A stretch of DNA of 7,424 nt, from positions 1 to 7,424 of the forward strand of contig JAOZVK010000285.1 of the NCBI GenBank assembly GCA_029938185.1. Direction: 5' to 3'. Position numbers and translations under genes: made by a program. The DNA comes from Bacteroidales bacterium. Its GTDB lineage: Bacteria > Bacteroidota > Bacteroidia > Bacteroidales > JAOZVK01. The stretch's first letter is position 1. Each line of letters opens with the position of its first letter. The notes beneath the pieces are model-generated. The model had not been told where the DNA came from. It searched no databases and saw only the letters and a program-made list of their open reading frames with translations. Positions 6,987-7,424 of this stretch are shown here, one piece after another.

Positions 6987-7424
6987 ATGATAAGAAAAAT
7001 ACATATTCAAGGATTTAAGTGTTTTAAAGAAAAAGTTAGTTTTCCTTTATCTAAAATAAATTTACTTACAGGAATTAATGGAAGAGGTATATCTACTTTT
7101 TTACAAACATTATTATTGTTTAAACAATCAATAGAAAAGAATCAAAATACAAAAAAACTATATTTAAAAGGAAGCAGTATTGAGTTGGGAAACTATAAAG
7201 ATATTAAAAATAGTGAAACGCCTGCAAATTCAAATATTCTAATTGGTTTTGAACAAACAAAAGAATATATATCGAAAATGTTTTTTGAACTAACAGACCA
7301 TACAACCGAATTTAATAGTCCTAAATCAAATTACAAAGATGATTTCGTTGCAAATATCAACTCAATAAACTCAGAACTCACAAAAACAGTTTTCTTTTTC
7401 CAAAACAATCGCAAGTTAAAAGTT
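6987..7424 (+). CDS. AAA/SMC-like ATPase, N-terminal part (cut by the window edge), with a variant Walker A
   Basis: The first 146 codons are visible and the frame is open to the edge. The opening MIRKIHIQGFKCFKE followed by an FPLSKINLLTGINGRG stretch is the standard beginning of AAA_15/AAA_21 and SMC-like ATPases, in which an NxxGxGK[ST] P-loop follows a 'gfk-f' strand. LGNYKDI at about 70-76 matches a segment common in ATPases encoded beside DUF262 or bearing DUF3696. The P-loop reads G29-I-N-G-R-G-I35-S-T, so the nucleotide-binding lysine is replaced by isoleucine (ATA at 7089-7091). One base change from AAA would explain it. Walker B, the signature motif and any fused C-terminal domain (for example DUF3696, a TOPRIM or a nuclease) lie beyond the window. 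The start is well supported by family alignment and by the 2-base gap to the DUF262 stop codon. The likely role is as energy or sensor partner of the DUF262 protein. Confidence 0.85.
   Translation, partial: MIRKIHIQGFKCFKEKVSFPLSKINLLTGINGRGISTFLQTLLLFKQSIEKNQNTKKLYLKGSSIELGNYKDIKNSETPANSNILIGFEQTKEYISKMFFELTDHTTEFNSPKSNYKDDFVANINSINSELTKTVFFFQNNRKLKV

Overview
The window reads as a fragment of an AT-rich Bacteroidetes-type chromosome. The case rests on a match to the Bacteroidetes promoter hexamer class TAnnTTTG, start codons preceded by A/T-rich sequence rather than Shine-Dalgarno sites, and a very long macroglobulin of the style common in that phylum. The exact lineage cannot be fixed from the sequence.

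Layout, left to right. Positions 1-130 are a short intergenic stretch with an AT-rich hairpin followed by a T run (probably the terminator of a gene to the left) and a small GGTC/GACC hairpin. Positions 131-5689 hold one complete gene of 1852 codons for an exported alpha-2-macroglobulin-like protein with an intact CVEQ thioester motif. Positions 5690-5886 are intergenic and contain two tandem hairpins that share the same core, followed by a good Bacteroidetes-type promoter. Positions 5887-6984 encode a 365-residue DUF262 (ParB/GmrS-like) protein. Two bases later, at 6987, begins an AAA/SMC-like ATPase that runs off the right edge after 146 codons.

Two unrelated functional units meet here. The macroglobulin is probably a surface or periplasmic protease trap. 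The DUF262-ATPase pair forms a tightly packed operon with its own promoter, and it resembles the nuclease-plus-ATPase pairs found in defence (restriction-like) loci. That defence role is an inference.

The most unusual observation is that the ATPase Walker A motif reads GINGRGIST, with isoleucine where the catalytic lysine should be. The second is the pair of tandem hairpins at the junction between the two units: their outer stems differ in sequence but both still pair.
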